In this document: positions 8,372 to 17,009 of the stretch, piece by piece
Position numbering within the stretch: the stretch's first letter is position 1
Layout of the letters: each line of letters begins with the position of its first letter
IMG/VR virus record: IMGVR_UViG_3300046007_003321
Coordinates: 1 to 26,376 of that record
DNA: 26,376 bases
Source of the DNA: a virus
Reading direction: 5' to 3' (one strand)
Notes under the pieces: generated by a model
Seen by the model: only the letters and a program-made list of their open reading frames with translations
What the model was told of the DNA's origin: nothing
Databases searched by the model: none
Program-made: the position numbers and the translations under genes

Positions 8372-8834
8372 TCTCGGCCTCCTGTCGATTCTGCTCGACC
8401 ATTACTTTTGCCATGTAGTCGGCCAGGACTTGATATGCGGTCGAGTATGTCACTGAGTGCTTTGTTCCGTCAGCTTCGTAGAACGGAACGAGCGGTGAGT
8501 TGTCGTTGGCAAGTGCGAGCAGATCAGCGATATCTTTTGCCGTTCCCATTCGCGTCTGGTCTTTCTCGGTCCACCGCATTACCCATCCATTATCGAGCGT
8601 TACGCCAGTTTCTTGCTCTTGCAGGTGGCGCTCAGCGGTTGTTAATGGCGGATTGTCGACAGTGTTCTTTTCATCTTGGGTCATCTCAACAACAAAGTCG
8701 CCGCTGACTTTAAGGTACTTCCACGGCACACCGTCTGGTAGAACTGGGTTTATCAACCACTGCTCAGGCGGATAATCCGGCGTGTTCGCAAACGGAATAA
8801 TACCACCAGTGGATCGGTTTACGACTAGAGACAT
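8364..8834 (-). CDS. Tail-fibre-associated protein, unknown function
   Basis: 156 residues; the ATG has a clear GGAGGG Shine-Dalgarno and overlaps the upstream lectin-like gene by 10 bases. The N-terminal half is beta/Pro-rich (IIPFANTPDYPPEQWLINP, WKYLKVSGDFVVEMTQDE); the C-terminal half is helical (AKDIADLLALANDN, TAYQVLADYMAKVMVEQNRQ). The overall look is that of the short fibre-linked or fibre-assembly proteins that sit beside receptor-binding genes. No enzymatic motif. Confidence in the gene is high, in the role low. Confidence 0.72.
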   Translation of the reverse strand: MSLVVNRSTGGIIPFANTPDYPPEQWLINPVLPDGVPWKYLKVSGDFVVEMTQDEKNTVDNPPLTTAERHLQEQETGVTLDNGWVMRWTEKDQTRMGTAKDIADLLALANDNSPLVPFYEADGTKHSVTYSTAYQVLADYMAKVMVEQNRQEAENG

Positions 8835-9526
8835 TGCGCAGACCCTCCAATGCAGATTCGCGGCGACAGCATTGATGCCGATGTGCTCGCCATATTGTTT
8901 CCAGTTAGGTAGTGAACTCGCTGCATGTCCGCTTCATTGTTTGTCGCTGACGTATCATTTCCGTTTAACGCCCAATAATGCAACCTGCCCCGCTGCGGAG
9001 ACGACGGCTTGAACATTAACTCGTTAATCTCTTTCGTCGTTAGCGCTACATTGTACAGTGACACATGGGAGATTGCGTTGCCTGCCGACGTATTGACAGG
9101 AGTAAGGTCTAGTCGCCCAACACTACCATATACAGCCAGCGAACTCGATGTCGCGGTCGGATTGCCTGTGGTCCCTGCACTCGTAACATCTACTCCGTTA
9201 ATGAACACCTTCATCTTAGCCGTATCTGATTCGTTTGCATTAAACACACCAGCCACGTGAACCCACCCAGTCGATGTATTGGCCGCACTTTGCCGCGTCT
9301 TCGTGCTTCCATTACGAACGTCCATGTAAAGAACATTGTCGGTCCACCAATATAGCGTGATGGCATTATTGCCACCGTTCGTTATTCCGTACGGAATGAT
9401 GTATGTTCCGGTTGCAGCGCGGTACACCCACGCGACAATCGTGAAACCACTGAGTCCCTGGTAGTCGGTGCCTGTGGCAGACTCCCGGTAGAAGCTGCTT
9501 CCGTCGAAAATTCTACATCCAGCCAT
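8825..9526 (-). CDS. LamG / concanavalin-like lectin domain protein
   Basis: 233 residues occupied almost entirely by one LamG-3-type jelly-roll. Visible landmarks are the first strand with the FTIVAWVYR motif (residues about 28-36), LYMDVRNGS, the GWVHVAGVFNA strand (about 87-97), KMKVFINGVDV with the following turn, and the closing segments GRLDL, AISHVSLYNVALTTKEI. The family binds carbohydrates or glycoproteins, often with Ca2+. Directly downstream of the HTH-motif tail fibre, it is probably a receptor-recognition subunit. There is no signal peptide, as expected for a virion protein. Domain call is strong; receptor unknown. Confidence 0.82.
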   Translation of the reverse strand: MAGCRIFDGSSFYRESATGTDYQGLSGFTIVAWVYRAATGTYIIPYGITNGGNNAITLYWWTDNVLYMDVRNGSTKTRQSAANTSTGWVHVAGVFNANESDTAKMKVFINGVDVTSAGTTGNPTATSSSLAVYGSVGRLDLTPVNTSAGNAISHVSLYNVALTTKEINELMFKPSSPQRGRLHYWALNGNDTSATNNEADMQRVHYLTGNNMASTSASMLSPRICIGGSAQCL

Positions 9527-9528
9527 GA

Positions 9529-10992
9529 TTAACTCGTGGGTATGTCGATGTAGAAATAGTCAAGCAACGCATCGCCGCTTGCATCGCCGCTTGCTCCTGG
9601 GTCACGCGACACGCGAAATCGTACCGTGTCTCCGCTCGCCCAGCCTAGCGCCGACGCTGTAGTTGACCAGCCAATTGAAAACTGAGTCGTTGTTGCACCT
9701 GGGACGACGGTGGCCACCGAATCATACTCGGTGTATGCACCCGTCCACGCCTCTCCGCCAGCGGACTCGCGTTCACCAATCGTCCACCCGACGCTTCCGC
9801 TAGTAGCTGACCGCATGCCGCCAACGACGTTGAATAGGACAGTGCCGGATGTGTTAATGTTGTATGGAACTTGAAACGAACCGTATGCGTACGTCTCTGT
9901 AGTGTCGTCGAAACCACGGCACAGCCTCGCCGTTGTAGCGTCACCTAGATTCAGGAGCGATGCGCCGTTCGTACCAAGCGAATCAAGTGCCGTTGCCGAG
10001 AACATGACTCTCGCAGCCGTTGCGCCTCCGCTGCCAGTCCCCGGCGTAATGGCAGTGAACGCACCGCCAGTAGTCCAGCCAAGGCACTGACCAACGGTGC
10101 CTGCATTGCCCTTTGCCAGCAATCCACCTGCGCCGGTTCCACCGATGTACTGACCGGCGGTGTACGTGTCACCAGTGAGCGACGACAGGCCGTGCGTGTG
10201 CGATGACGTTGCGAATGCAGATGCGTGGCTTCCGTCGAGCATGTCTGCACTAAGATACGTCACGGTTGGCGCAACCGACGACATAACAAACGGTTGGGCC
10301 GCACCCCAATTGTTAAAACATGCTCGACCATTGCTATCAATATAGGTATTTGCCAATGCGCCAACGAAGTCAGCGACACTGCCCGTCTGACTCAACCCAT
10401 TCCCAACATGCAAAACAGTGGCAGATTGGCTCGCAGCGCCAACCATTCTCATTGCATTACTGGTAGCGTTGAGCGGCGTTACAAGATTGCGAGTAAGCGT
10501 ACTTGGAGAGAGTACAGCAAATGTCGATGCAGCAACCGTAGATGCGGAACCGAGTCCGGTGATATCCGCAGTAGTGTGAGTGTGGCTTGCTGCCGCGAAC
10601 GTGCTTGCGGATACAGTTGCAGCAGAGCCGAGTCCTGAGATAGCGGCGGCAGCGTGGGTATGCCCAGGCATCGACGGAGTGATTGCCGTGATTGCGCCGC
10701 CAGTAGTCCATCCAAGCACGGTCCCAGATGCGCCTGCATCAACCTTCGACAGCAGTCCCGCGCCGCCAGTTCCTGCTATTAGTTGACCAGCAGTGAAAGT
10801 GTCGCCAGTCAGTGTGCTTAGTCCGTGCGTATGACCGAGCGCAGAGTAGTATCCGCCGAGGTAGCTGCGAAGCTCAGTCATAGTCAGCTTTGCAGACGTA
10901 CTGCCGCCAACGCGGCTAACCAGCAGCAAGTCGCCGCTGGCTAGGTCTGATCCGAGTACTGCTGTAAAGTCAGAAAACTTTGCTGTTGCCAT
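9529..10992 (-). CDS. Tail fibre protein with HTH metal-binding motifs and internal duplication
   Basis: 487 residues, ATG in a TAATG overlap. The N-terminal ~45 residues (KFSDFTAVLGSDLASGDLLLVSR...LTMTELRSYLG) resemble a virion-attachment module. His-Thr-His triplets occur at about residues 54, 111, 137 and 265, the repeated HxH pattern that binds metal in slender trimeric fibres of T4 gp37 type. A ~53-residue unit is duplicated (about 54-106 and 265-317; both contain LTGDT-x-TAGQ and GWTTGGA-x-TAITP). The C-terminal ~160 residues form a different, beta-rich putative head domain (VPYNINTSGTVLFNVVGG, DTVRFRVSRDP) that likely contacts the receptor. Host-range determinant by inference. Confidence 0.85.
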   Translation of the reverse strand: MATAKFSDFTAVLGSDLASGDLLLVSRVGGSTSAKLTMTELRSYLGGYYSALGHTHGLSTLTGDTFTAGQLIAGTGGAGLLSKVDAGASGTVLGWTTGGAITAITPSMPGHTHAAAAISGLGSAATVSASTFAAASHTHTTADITGLGSASTVAASTFAVLSPSTLTRNLVTPLNATSNAMRMVGAASQSATVLHVGNGLSQTGSVADFVGALANTYIDSNGRACFNNWGAAQPFVMSSVAPTVTYLSADMLDGSHASAFATSSHTHGLSSLTGDTYTAGQYIGGTGAGGLLAKGNAGTVGQCLGWTTGGAFTAITPGTGSGGATAARVMFSATALDSLGTNGASLLNLGDATTARLCRGFDDTTETYAYGSFQVPYNINTSGTVLFNVVGGMRSATSGSVGWTIGERESAGGEAWTGAYTEYDSVATVVPGATTTQFSIGWSTTASALGWASGDTVRFRVSRDPGASGDASGDALLDYFYIDIPTS

Positions 10993-11492
10993 TACCGCAT
11001 AGCTCCGTTGAGGCGTTCGCGAGTTTTCTCAACAACGTCTGCCTTCTCTTTAGGCTTCAGTTCCTTAAAGCCTTCGACCGCATTGACCTCTCTCGCTAAG
11101 ATGTCAGGTGCGATCTCGTACGGCTTCTCTTCTACCGAAACCACAGGCGGCGTGTAGTTTACTTTTCCTTCGACTTTCCAGCCGTGCTTTGCACACACGT
11201 TCTTGGCGTCGGCGTAATTGTCCACAAGTGCCTGCGGATCGAATTTCGTCGAGTATCCTTCTCGAACTAAACTTGCCATGTATCGCTTACCGTTCGGCTC
11301 AATGCCCATTGCGCGAGCTTCGCGAATGTACTTTTGGCGTAGCGATTCAGGCATGTCAGGGAACGGGTTTCCGCTGGCAACACCAGTCATTGATTCAGTC
11401 TTACTACCCGGCGCTTGGCGGCATGCCAGCATCTCCGCCAGGGCCGGGCTGCATCCGTTGTCCAGGGCCTTCTTGTACAGGTTCTTGTCCAT
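10992..11492 (-). CDS. Conserved portal-linked protein, unknown function
   Basis: 166 residues, hydrophilic, starting inside the portal gene (89-base overlap) with only a weak AAGGA far upstream of the ATG, so translation probably depends on ribosomes finishing the portal. Features: an N-terminal segment KKALDNGCSPALAEMLACRQ, a central RQKYIREARAMGI helix, a GYSTKFDPQALVDN motif and VCAKHGWKVEG, followed by an acidic/lysine-rich tail. I recall similar small proteins encoded beside portal genes in environmental short-tailed phages, but no function is known to me. The tail-fibre gene follows directly. Confidence 0.75.
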   Translation of the reverse strand: MDKNLYKKALDNGCSPALAEMLACRQAPGSKTESMTGVASGNPFPDMPESLRQKYIREARAMGIEPNGKRYMASLVREGYSTKFDPQALVDNYADAKNVCAKHGWKVEGKVNYTPPVVSVEEKPYEIAPDILAREVNAVEGFKELKPKEKADVVEKTRERLNGAMR

Positions 11493-13497
11493 TTGGAGGT
11501 GGTCCTTGTTGGCGTAAGTCTGGGGCCAGCATGTTGTTCCAGCCCTTCATAGTGCTGGCCTCACCAGCCATTGAGATGAAGTTGTTCATGGCAGTCGGGT
11601 CGCCGGTCTGCTGCCACAGCCCGATGTAGGCTGGCAACAGAATCTGCGTCCACTTCTCCATATCCTGCACCTGCTGGTCGCGGTTTGGCTTGCGGGCCGA
11701 ACCAGACTCAACGCGGTACTCCATCTCCGATGTGATCTTGTCAATGTCGTCGGTCGACACTAGCTCCATCCACAGTTGCGTGTACGGACCCATTGCTCCT
11801 GGGACCATCATGCCGCCGCCCATGTCGATCATCTGTGGCACAGGTTCGCCGAACACTGGGGCTACATCTTCGGCTGCCAGTAGGTAGCGATCCATGATCG
11901 CTTCGAGCTTAGCGCCTGCGCTCATCCAGTCATCGACGATGTTTGCCATGTCCTCTGGACGCACACTGAGCATCTCTCGTCGTACCGTGGCCTCGGCGGC
12001 AGACCGCATCTGGAAGTTCGTGCGACCGCTCATGTTAAGCTCGGTAACGCCAGTGGCGTCCTCGAACTCTCGCTTGAGCACACCGAGTAGGTTCCACAGT
12101 TCGCCGTTAACCTCTGGCATCTTCAGGAAGTCAGCAAGCTGATTCACTGTGCCGGGATGGCTGTTTTCAATCTCAAGTAGCTCAAGGTCTCCGCCGTGCA
12201 GGATGCGGTTCTTGATCTCTTCCTCAAGGTTCCGTGGCACAACGATGAACTGTCGGCTCGTGATGCGGATTCGCGTCATGATAAACGACAGAATCCAGTT
12301 GATGCACTTCTGGTAGCCCATTGCTGGAGTGATGTGTGCCATCGCCCACGGCGAACGCGGGACCGGATGGAACCCGAGCAGCACGCATGGCCACGGATTC
12401 GATGTGTTCTGGTGGAACGGCGCGGCCCACTCCATGCGGCGAATCACTTCGTCAGTGACATCAGCCTCTGGGTTGTTCACGACCGACTCGGGCAGGTTCA
12501 GCGGATACTCATGATCCGGCGATACCGCAAGGAATACGTTTGAACCGAACTTATCGAGGGCTTCGTTCTCTTTCTCCACATCCTGATTCTGTAGCGATGC
12601 CTTGACACGGTGGCCAACCCCCATTCGCGAATAGATTTCATAGTACACAATCGTGTCCGTGCTCTTGTGCTTGGCCACGAACAAGTCTTCTCGGTTGCTC
12701 GCGTCTGCGTCGGAGCTTTGCGAGAACTTCTGAGCCTTCAGGTCTCCTCGCTTGTAGCCGAACTCGTCCTCGACTTCATGCACAGGGCGCTCGCGTCGGC
12801 GGGCAATCCATTTGGCGTCGTTCAGGTTCTCGGCATCAGGGTCGATCAGAATATGATCGATAGATGTGAAGCCAAGACCGCTGACCTTGCTGTTGCCCTC
12901 GCCGAATAGCTCACACCACAGGCAGCCCATTCCCTTAATCAGCGCCTCGCAGACCGCAGCGCGTGCGCCTTCCCGCAGGTTCACTTCGCCGGGCGAGTAG
13001 TTCAAGACCCACTCGATTAGTCGAGCGCGAATCTCGTCCTCCATCTCCTTCGGCGAATCCTGCTGGTCGATGCTTGGCGGCGGGATCATCTGCGCCATCA
13101 TCTGCGGGTCCATGCCCGACTGCTGAGCGTACGCACTGACCTGCTCAAGCATTTTTGCGTACTGATACTTTGCTAGTAGTGCCTTGGGCAGATTCGGTCG
13201 GCGGGCGTTGACCACACGGTTCGGATTCCTGTGGTACAAGACCGGCAGGAAAATCTCCATCATGTTCGAGACAAGGTTGGCGGTAGCCTTGAAGCCCACG
13301 CCAGAGTCGCCTTGAAACTTAACCCGCAGTCCGCGCGATCCCGCAGAGTACGACTCATCAAACATGAAGGCGTGGTCGTCGCTGTAGAATCGCATGGCGT
13401 CTTCAGCGGCACGACCAAACTTGTCGTACTTGTGCTTGCCAGCAACCTTCAGCAACTCCACCCAACGCTTCGTAATGTTGATTAGAGTCGTTGACAT
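11404..13497 (-). CDS. Portal (head-to-tail connector) protein
   Basis: 697 residues, preceded by AGGTAAC and ATG. The length fits podovirus portals of the P22-like size class. N-terminal helices (ITKRWVELLKVAGKHKYDKFGRAA split around residues 8-32), a wing/stem region with NPNRVVNARRP, the CEALIKGMGCLWCELFG core helix and the long segment around IDHILIDPDAENLNDAKWIARR followed by RMEWAAPFHQ and PWPCVLLGFHPVPRSPW are typical of phage portals, as is the late helix GRTNFQMRSAAEATVRREM. The C-terminal ~40 residues are Pro/Gln/Gly-rich. It forms the dodecameric DNA gate and docks the terminase encoded two genes upstream. Confidence 0.85.
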   Translation of the reverse strand: MSTTLINITKRWVELLKVAGKHKYDKFGRAAEDAMRFYSDDHAFMFDESYSAGSRGLRVKFQGDSGVGFKATANLVSNMMEIFLPVLYHRNPNRVVNARRPNLPKALLAKYQYAKMLEQVSAYAQQSGMDPQMMAQMIPPPSIDQQDSPKEMEDEIRARLIEWVLNYSPGEVNLREGARAAVCEALIKGMGCLWCELFGEGNSKVSGLGFTSIDHILIDPDAENLNDAKWIARRRERPVHEVEDEFGYKRGDLKAQKFSQSSDADASNREDLFVAKHKSTDTIVYYEIYSRMGVGHRVKASLQNQDVEKENEALDKFGSNVFLAVSPDHEYPLNLPESVVNNPEADVTDEVIRRMEWAAPFHQNTSNPWPCVLLGFHPVPRSPWAMAHITPAMGYQKCINWILSFIMTRIRITSRQFIVVPRNLEEEIKNRILHGGDLELLEIENSHPGTVNQLADFLKMPEVNGELWNLLGVLKREFEDATGVTELNMSGRTNFQMRSAAEATVRREMLSVRPEDMANIVDDWMSAGAKLEAIMDRYLLAAEDVAPVFGEPVPQMIDMGGGMMVPGAMGPYTQLWMELVSTDDIDKITSEMEYRVESGSARKPNRDQQVQDMEKWTQILLPAYIGLWQQTGDPTAMNNFISMAGEASTMKGWNNMLAPDLRQQGPPPNGQEPVQEGPGQRMQPGPGGDAGMPPSAG

Positions 13498-13504
13498 CTG
13501 TTAC

Positions 13505-13927
13505 CTAGCTGCTAAGTGCTTTGTCTGCCTTCTGCGCCGGAGTCAGCTTCTCGCCACGAGCCTCGGCGTCACGCCAGCCAGTGTCGACTTTGACACCCTT
13601 CGGTGCCAGCGTCTGCGAGCTAATTGCAGCCTCAAGTGCCGCAAGCCGTGCCTCGATGTCTTGATCCTTGAGCGGAATTCGGAAAACTCCACCCTCGCCA
13701 TCGGCGATCAAGTTGTTCAAAAACACCGGGTCTTTCAGTTTTTCGTCCGCTTCGTGGCGTACACCAGAGCGAGGCGTAGCCTTGATGCTAGCGCCGTCCC
13801 AGTTCCACACCAGACACTCCAGAGTTTCATCGCCTGCATGCACGACCAACGCAGGGAAGTACGTGCCATAGCCTGGATGCGGTGAGTAATCAACGGTTGC
13901 GCCCTTAAGATTCGTAAAGTCTGACAT
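13505..13927 (-). CDS. Small acidic protein between terminase and portal, unknown function
   Basis: 140 residues. Start ATG with GGAGAC about 10 bases upstream; a 42-base gap separates it from the terminase. The first ~90 residues look like a compact beta domain (ATVDYSPHPGYGTYFPALVV, LECLVWNWDGASIKA) and the rest is an Ala/Glu/Lys-rich helical tail (EARLAALEAAISSQ). Placement between terminase and portal, and the tail suited to coiled-coil contacts, fit a packaging or portal-associated accessory protein, but nothing in the sequence names it. Confidence 0.75.
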   Translation of the reverse strand: MSDFTNLKGATVDYSPHPGYGTYFPALVVHAGDETLECLVWNWDGASIKATPRSGVRHEADEKLKDPVFLNNLIADGEGGVFRIPLKDQDIEARLAALEAAISSQTLAPKGVKVDTGWRDAEARGEKLTPAQKADKALSS

Positions 13928-13969
13928 TGCGTGGAGTCTCCGTGGAATGTGGAATGCTTAGTTATATCA

Positions 13970-16720
13970 TCAACTATCGTCAGTATTAAGCCACCTCGTG
14001 GACATGCGGACTTTCTTTCGCTTCTCAAACTCCTTGAAGATTTTCATGTCCTGCGGTGTCAAGGCAACAGTCGACGACGGCGGGGCGATGTAGTACAAGC
14101 CACCTTCGTCAAAGAAAGCGCATAGGTACTCTAGACAATCGCACAAGTCATGGACGGTGCGGCTCTCGCGGCGAGTGGTGTTCCGTTTGTCGTAGTACCG
14201 AGCCGTGATCTGATCGCAGGTCTTTGGCACACGCTCTGCGTGGAACTTGAGCTTGCCGGTATTCATCATGCGCTTAACTGATAACTCGCGGCTGGCGGGG
14301 ACATTGCATCCCCAGACCCAGCCGTGCCCCATCAGGCGAGACGGCCTAATTCCAGCCGCCTCGAAACACTCGGTATAATGGTCGCACACGCGGTTTGCCC
14401 GGCCCATAGACTTCTGGCCACCGGCCTGCTTGTCGATGACGAACGCCTCAAATCGATGGCCTTTGCATATCTCCGCGCACCGGCGAGCTAGCTGCGCGGC
14501 GTCCTCGTTGCGGCACTCGACCTCGGCGTAAACGTGCAAGGCATCGCACGACGGCGGCACAGCCCCGAAGATAGCGGCTGCATACTGAGAGCCGGGGTCA
14601 ACGACCATGACTCGCATCCAGTCGTCAGGCGGCTCAAATGCGTGTGTGCCGTGAGTCGTACGCGAGAACGTCGGGTACACGGCCCGGCCCTGGATTGCGT
14701 ACTTACCGTACCAGCGGACCTGCAGAACGTCATCGCCGAGCGCCTGGTAGTCTCGGAACAGGGCGTCCTTGGCGACTCGCGGGATGTATGGGTTGTCATC
14801 GATCAACAGCGTGTATTCGCTGATGCCCTCCTCACCAGCCAGCACACGCTTGTGTAGCTCATAGAACTGAGGCGTCGACGACTGCGGCGTGGCAGACCAC
14901 ATGAAGATACCATTGAATCGCAAGAGACGAGGAAGCGTCTCTTCAAACCACATCTTGTTCTCAATTTCCTCGTCGAAGTGCGCTAGGTGCAATTGGATAC
15001 CTTGCTTCGGCCTGCCGTTCGATGTGCAGAACAGAATCTCAGTGCCGTTGTTTAGCTGCACAAAGCTGGGGATCGCCTCTGCCTTGCTCTTGTAGCTGAT
15101 CGAGTCAATCGAGAGTGCAGGCAGTAGCGGCGGGGCCGGGAGCCATTCTTCTTTTCTCGCAAAGTCAAGTGGACAGACTTCTTTTGGATTGTTCGGATCA
15201 GGTCGCACTGAACGCCATGCGCCAGTAAGTTCGTCGCGAATAACCTCGAATGCGCCTGGAACACAGAGTTTGCCCCAGATGACTCGGCCAATCTGGTCCT
15301 CGTCGCGGGCAACTGACACTACCTTGAGGTTTTCTTTCGGCAGCTTGTTGAACGGGTCCATGCCACGGACGATGCGAGCGAACTCCGCTACAGCGTGGAC
15401 AGTGTTGTGGGTTACGATGAAATCTCGCGTGACGTACGTGCTGTCTGGAGAGTCGACGCTAATGCACGTACAGTCGCCAACCACATCCGGTGTAATCGAG
15501 TGAATCACGCGGTGGTTCGTGGTGGACTCTGCGGCTTTCCACAGGTCGCACTTTCGCTTCAAACTAAACGGGCAGTGATGCGGCATTCGCACTGTCATCA
15601 CAGTGCTCGGTCGGCCCTCTTTCTTAATGCCCTTGTGGGTGTACTTCGTAACTCGCCAGCGAGTCTTGCACTTGCCGCCGAGAGATCGCACGAGGAATTC
15701 AACGTCTTTGGCCAATTGCGGAGATGTCGTTGTGAACGTGGATGTTGCACTTTTGTCCGGCCTTCTCCCGACAGTGCCATCGGTGTCCATTAAGCCACGA
15801 AGAAGCGACAGCCTGTTCTCGTATGAGTCGTACAGATACTCTTCTGGGATATGCTTCTCGTACGACCGCTTGCCCTGCAGGCCGAGCTTTCGCATATACG
15901 GAACCATGCCTCTGATTCGGTAGCTAATCTTGCTGGCCAGCTTAATCGAGCAATCGCTAGGCATCAGCGACTCTACTGACTCGATTATCTCATTATCTGC
16001 TGTCGTTATGATGACAGTCTGGTTTGACATCCCGCCGTCACCAATCAAACAGCCAAGCAGGTACGGGTGAACGTCGTGTTCTCGTTTCGAGAACTGAACT
16101 TCGCATACCGGAATGACGGCGCGATCAATTGGCGGAATGACACCATCCGATTTGCACGACTTCATTAGCTCGTCGGTGTCGACGACTTTCCATGTCTCGT
16201 TTCCTCGGTGCTTGCCAAACCGACTGGAACCTGCGCATACCTTCCATAAGTGCTCGCCGCCACACACTGTGCTCGTGCCTTCGTCAAATGTGACTCGGTA
16301 CGTCTGCTTCTGCTTGTGCTTAAAGACTGCGGTTACGCGGCAATCCTTGCCATCTCCGCCAACAATCGAATCGCCCACAGCAAGATCGCCAATCGGCTTC
16401 CATCCGGTCGGAGTCAGCACAGGTTCGCTGTCCAACTGCATCTTCCCTGCTTGATTAGACCCTGCCAAAAGACGGATTCGATCCATCGAAGAGTAGAAAT
16501 CTTCAACTGCTGGCAGTGGCTTAAAACACGCCAGCGCGTCCTTCATTGACGCCGCGTACGCAGCGAGCACACGAAGTGCATACTCGGCGTACTGCTTGGG
16601 CATGAAGCCATCGACGAGCAGGTTCGATGGCGCTGATTTGCGTTCGCGCGGAAGCTCTCGCTTGGCCTCTACCGGCGTAAGCTCGCGAATCTTTTCGAGC
16701 GATAGATATTGGTCAATCAA
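13970..16720 (-). CDS. terL: Terminase large subunit (packaging ATPase-nuclease) interrupted by an intein
   Basis: 916 residues including a 346-residue intein (94-439); the spliced product would be 570, a normal TerL size. Extein motifs: Walker A GSNQAGK(93)-[intein]-T(440), Walker B around HLAHFDEE (about 578-585), coupling motif MWSATPQ (about 607-613), and a C-terminal RNase H-like nuclease with acidic residues in VVDPGS (D708), FVIDKQ (D763) and VHDLCDCLEY (D858/D861). It pumps DNA into the prohead through the portal and cuts concatemers. The start is a TTG overlapping the upstream stop by 8 bases, without a strong ribosome site; Met40 would be too late for the N-terminal region. The P-loop is broken until the intein splices. 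Confidence 0.93.
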   Translation of the reverse strand: MIDQYLSLEKIRELTPVEAKRELPRERKSAPSNLLVDGFMPKQYAEYALRVLAAYAASMKDALACFKPLPAVEDFYSSMDRIRLLAGSNQAGKMQLDSEPVLTPTGWKPIGDLAVGDSIVGGDGKDCRVTAVFKHKQKQTYRVTFDEGTSTVCGGEHLWKVCAGSSRFGKHRGNETWKVVDTDELMKSCKSDGVIPPIDRAVIPVCEVQFSKREHDVHPYLLGCLIGDGGMSNQTVIITTADNEIIESVESLMPSDCSIKLASKISYRIRGMVPYMRKLGLQGKRSYEKHIPEEYLYDSYENRLSLLRGLMDTDGTVGRRPDKSATSTFTTTSPQLAKDVEFLVRSLGGKCKTRWRVTKYTHKGIKKEGRPSTVMTVRMPHHCPFSLKRKCDLWKAAESTTNHRVIHSITPDVVGDCTCISVDSPDSTYVTRDFIVTHNTVHAVAEFARIVRGMDPFNKLPKENLKVVSVARDEDQIGRVIWGKLCVPGAFEVIRDELTGAWRSVRPDPNNPKEVCPLDFARKEEWLPAPPLLPALSIDSISYKSKAEAIPSFVQLNNGTEILFCTSNGRPKQGIQLHLAHFDEEIENKMWFEETLPRLLRFNGIFMWSATPQSSTPQFYELHKRVLAGEEGISEYTLLIDDNPYIPRVAKDALFRDYQALGDDVLQVRWYGKYAIQGRAVYPTFSRTTHGTHAFEPPDDWMRVMVVDPGSQYAAAIFGAVPPSCDALHVYAEVECRNEDAAQLARRCAEICKGHRFEAFVIDKQAGGQKSMGRANRVCDHYTECFEAAGIRPSRLMGHGWVWGCNVPASRELSVKRMMNTGKLKFHAERVPKTCDQITARYYDKRNTTRRESRTVHDLCDCLEYLCAFFDEGGLYYIAPPSSTVALTPQDMKIFKEFEKRKKVRMSTRWLNTDDS
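15404..16441 (-). mobile_element. Class 3 (WCT) intein with LAGLIDADG endonuclease in the terminase P-loop
   Basis: Residues 94-439 of the terminase precursor. It begins with Met-Gln-Leu-Asp instead of Cys or Ser, followed by a canonical block A (SEPVLTPTGWKPIGDL). The three class 3 markers are present: Trp159 just after the block B His (GGEHLW), Cys419 at block F position 4 (CISVDSPDS), and Thr440 as the first C-extein residue after VTHN. Class 3 inteins start splicing from the block F Cys. A two-motif LAGLIDADG homing endonuclease sits in the middle (LLGCLIGDGG near 221-230 and LLRGLMDTDG near 306-315). Both motifs keep their acidic residue, so the endonuclease may be active. Confidence 0.92.
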
Positions 16721-17009
16721 GTTTCATGGTCCGAATGACCGCTTCGAGGTCTTCCTTGTCCAGGCCAGCGAGTGGATCAGCGGGGCCACCGGATTGCTTG
16801 TCGCTTTCCTTGACAAGATCAATGACCGAAGTTAAGAGGCGAGCACGGACTTGCGTGCCCGGCTCCATTGTCTGGTACTCAACGAACACTTCGTTGGCGA
16901 GGTTCTGCATGCCGCCGAACTTTCCGACGAGCATGCGAGCGAACGACTTCACGCTCATCTCGTCTTCAGCGTTCTTAATCATGTCCTCAATGGACTTAGG
17001 CTTTGTCAT
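16713..17009 (-). CDS. Probable terminase small subunit
   Basis: 98 residues, ATG in an ATGA overlap with the upstream gene and overlapping the terminase large-subunit start by 8 bases. Predicted almost wholly helical: SIEDMIKNAEDEMSVKSFAR, then MQNLANEVFVEYQTM, then RARLLTSVIDLVKESDKQSG and a final acidic helix (DKEDLEAVIRTMK). Small size, helical make-up and position directly before terL are what is expected of a DNA-recognising TerS, which also stimulates the TerL ATPase. No classical helix-turn-helix is obvious, so the call rests on synteny and architecture. Confidence 0.6.
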   Translation of the reverse strand: MTKPKSIEDMIKNAEDEMSVKSFARMLVGKFGGMQNLANEVFVEYQTMEPGTQVRARLLTSVIDLVKESDKQSGGPADPLAGLDKEDLEAVIRTMKLD

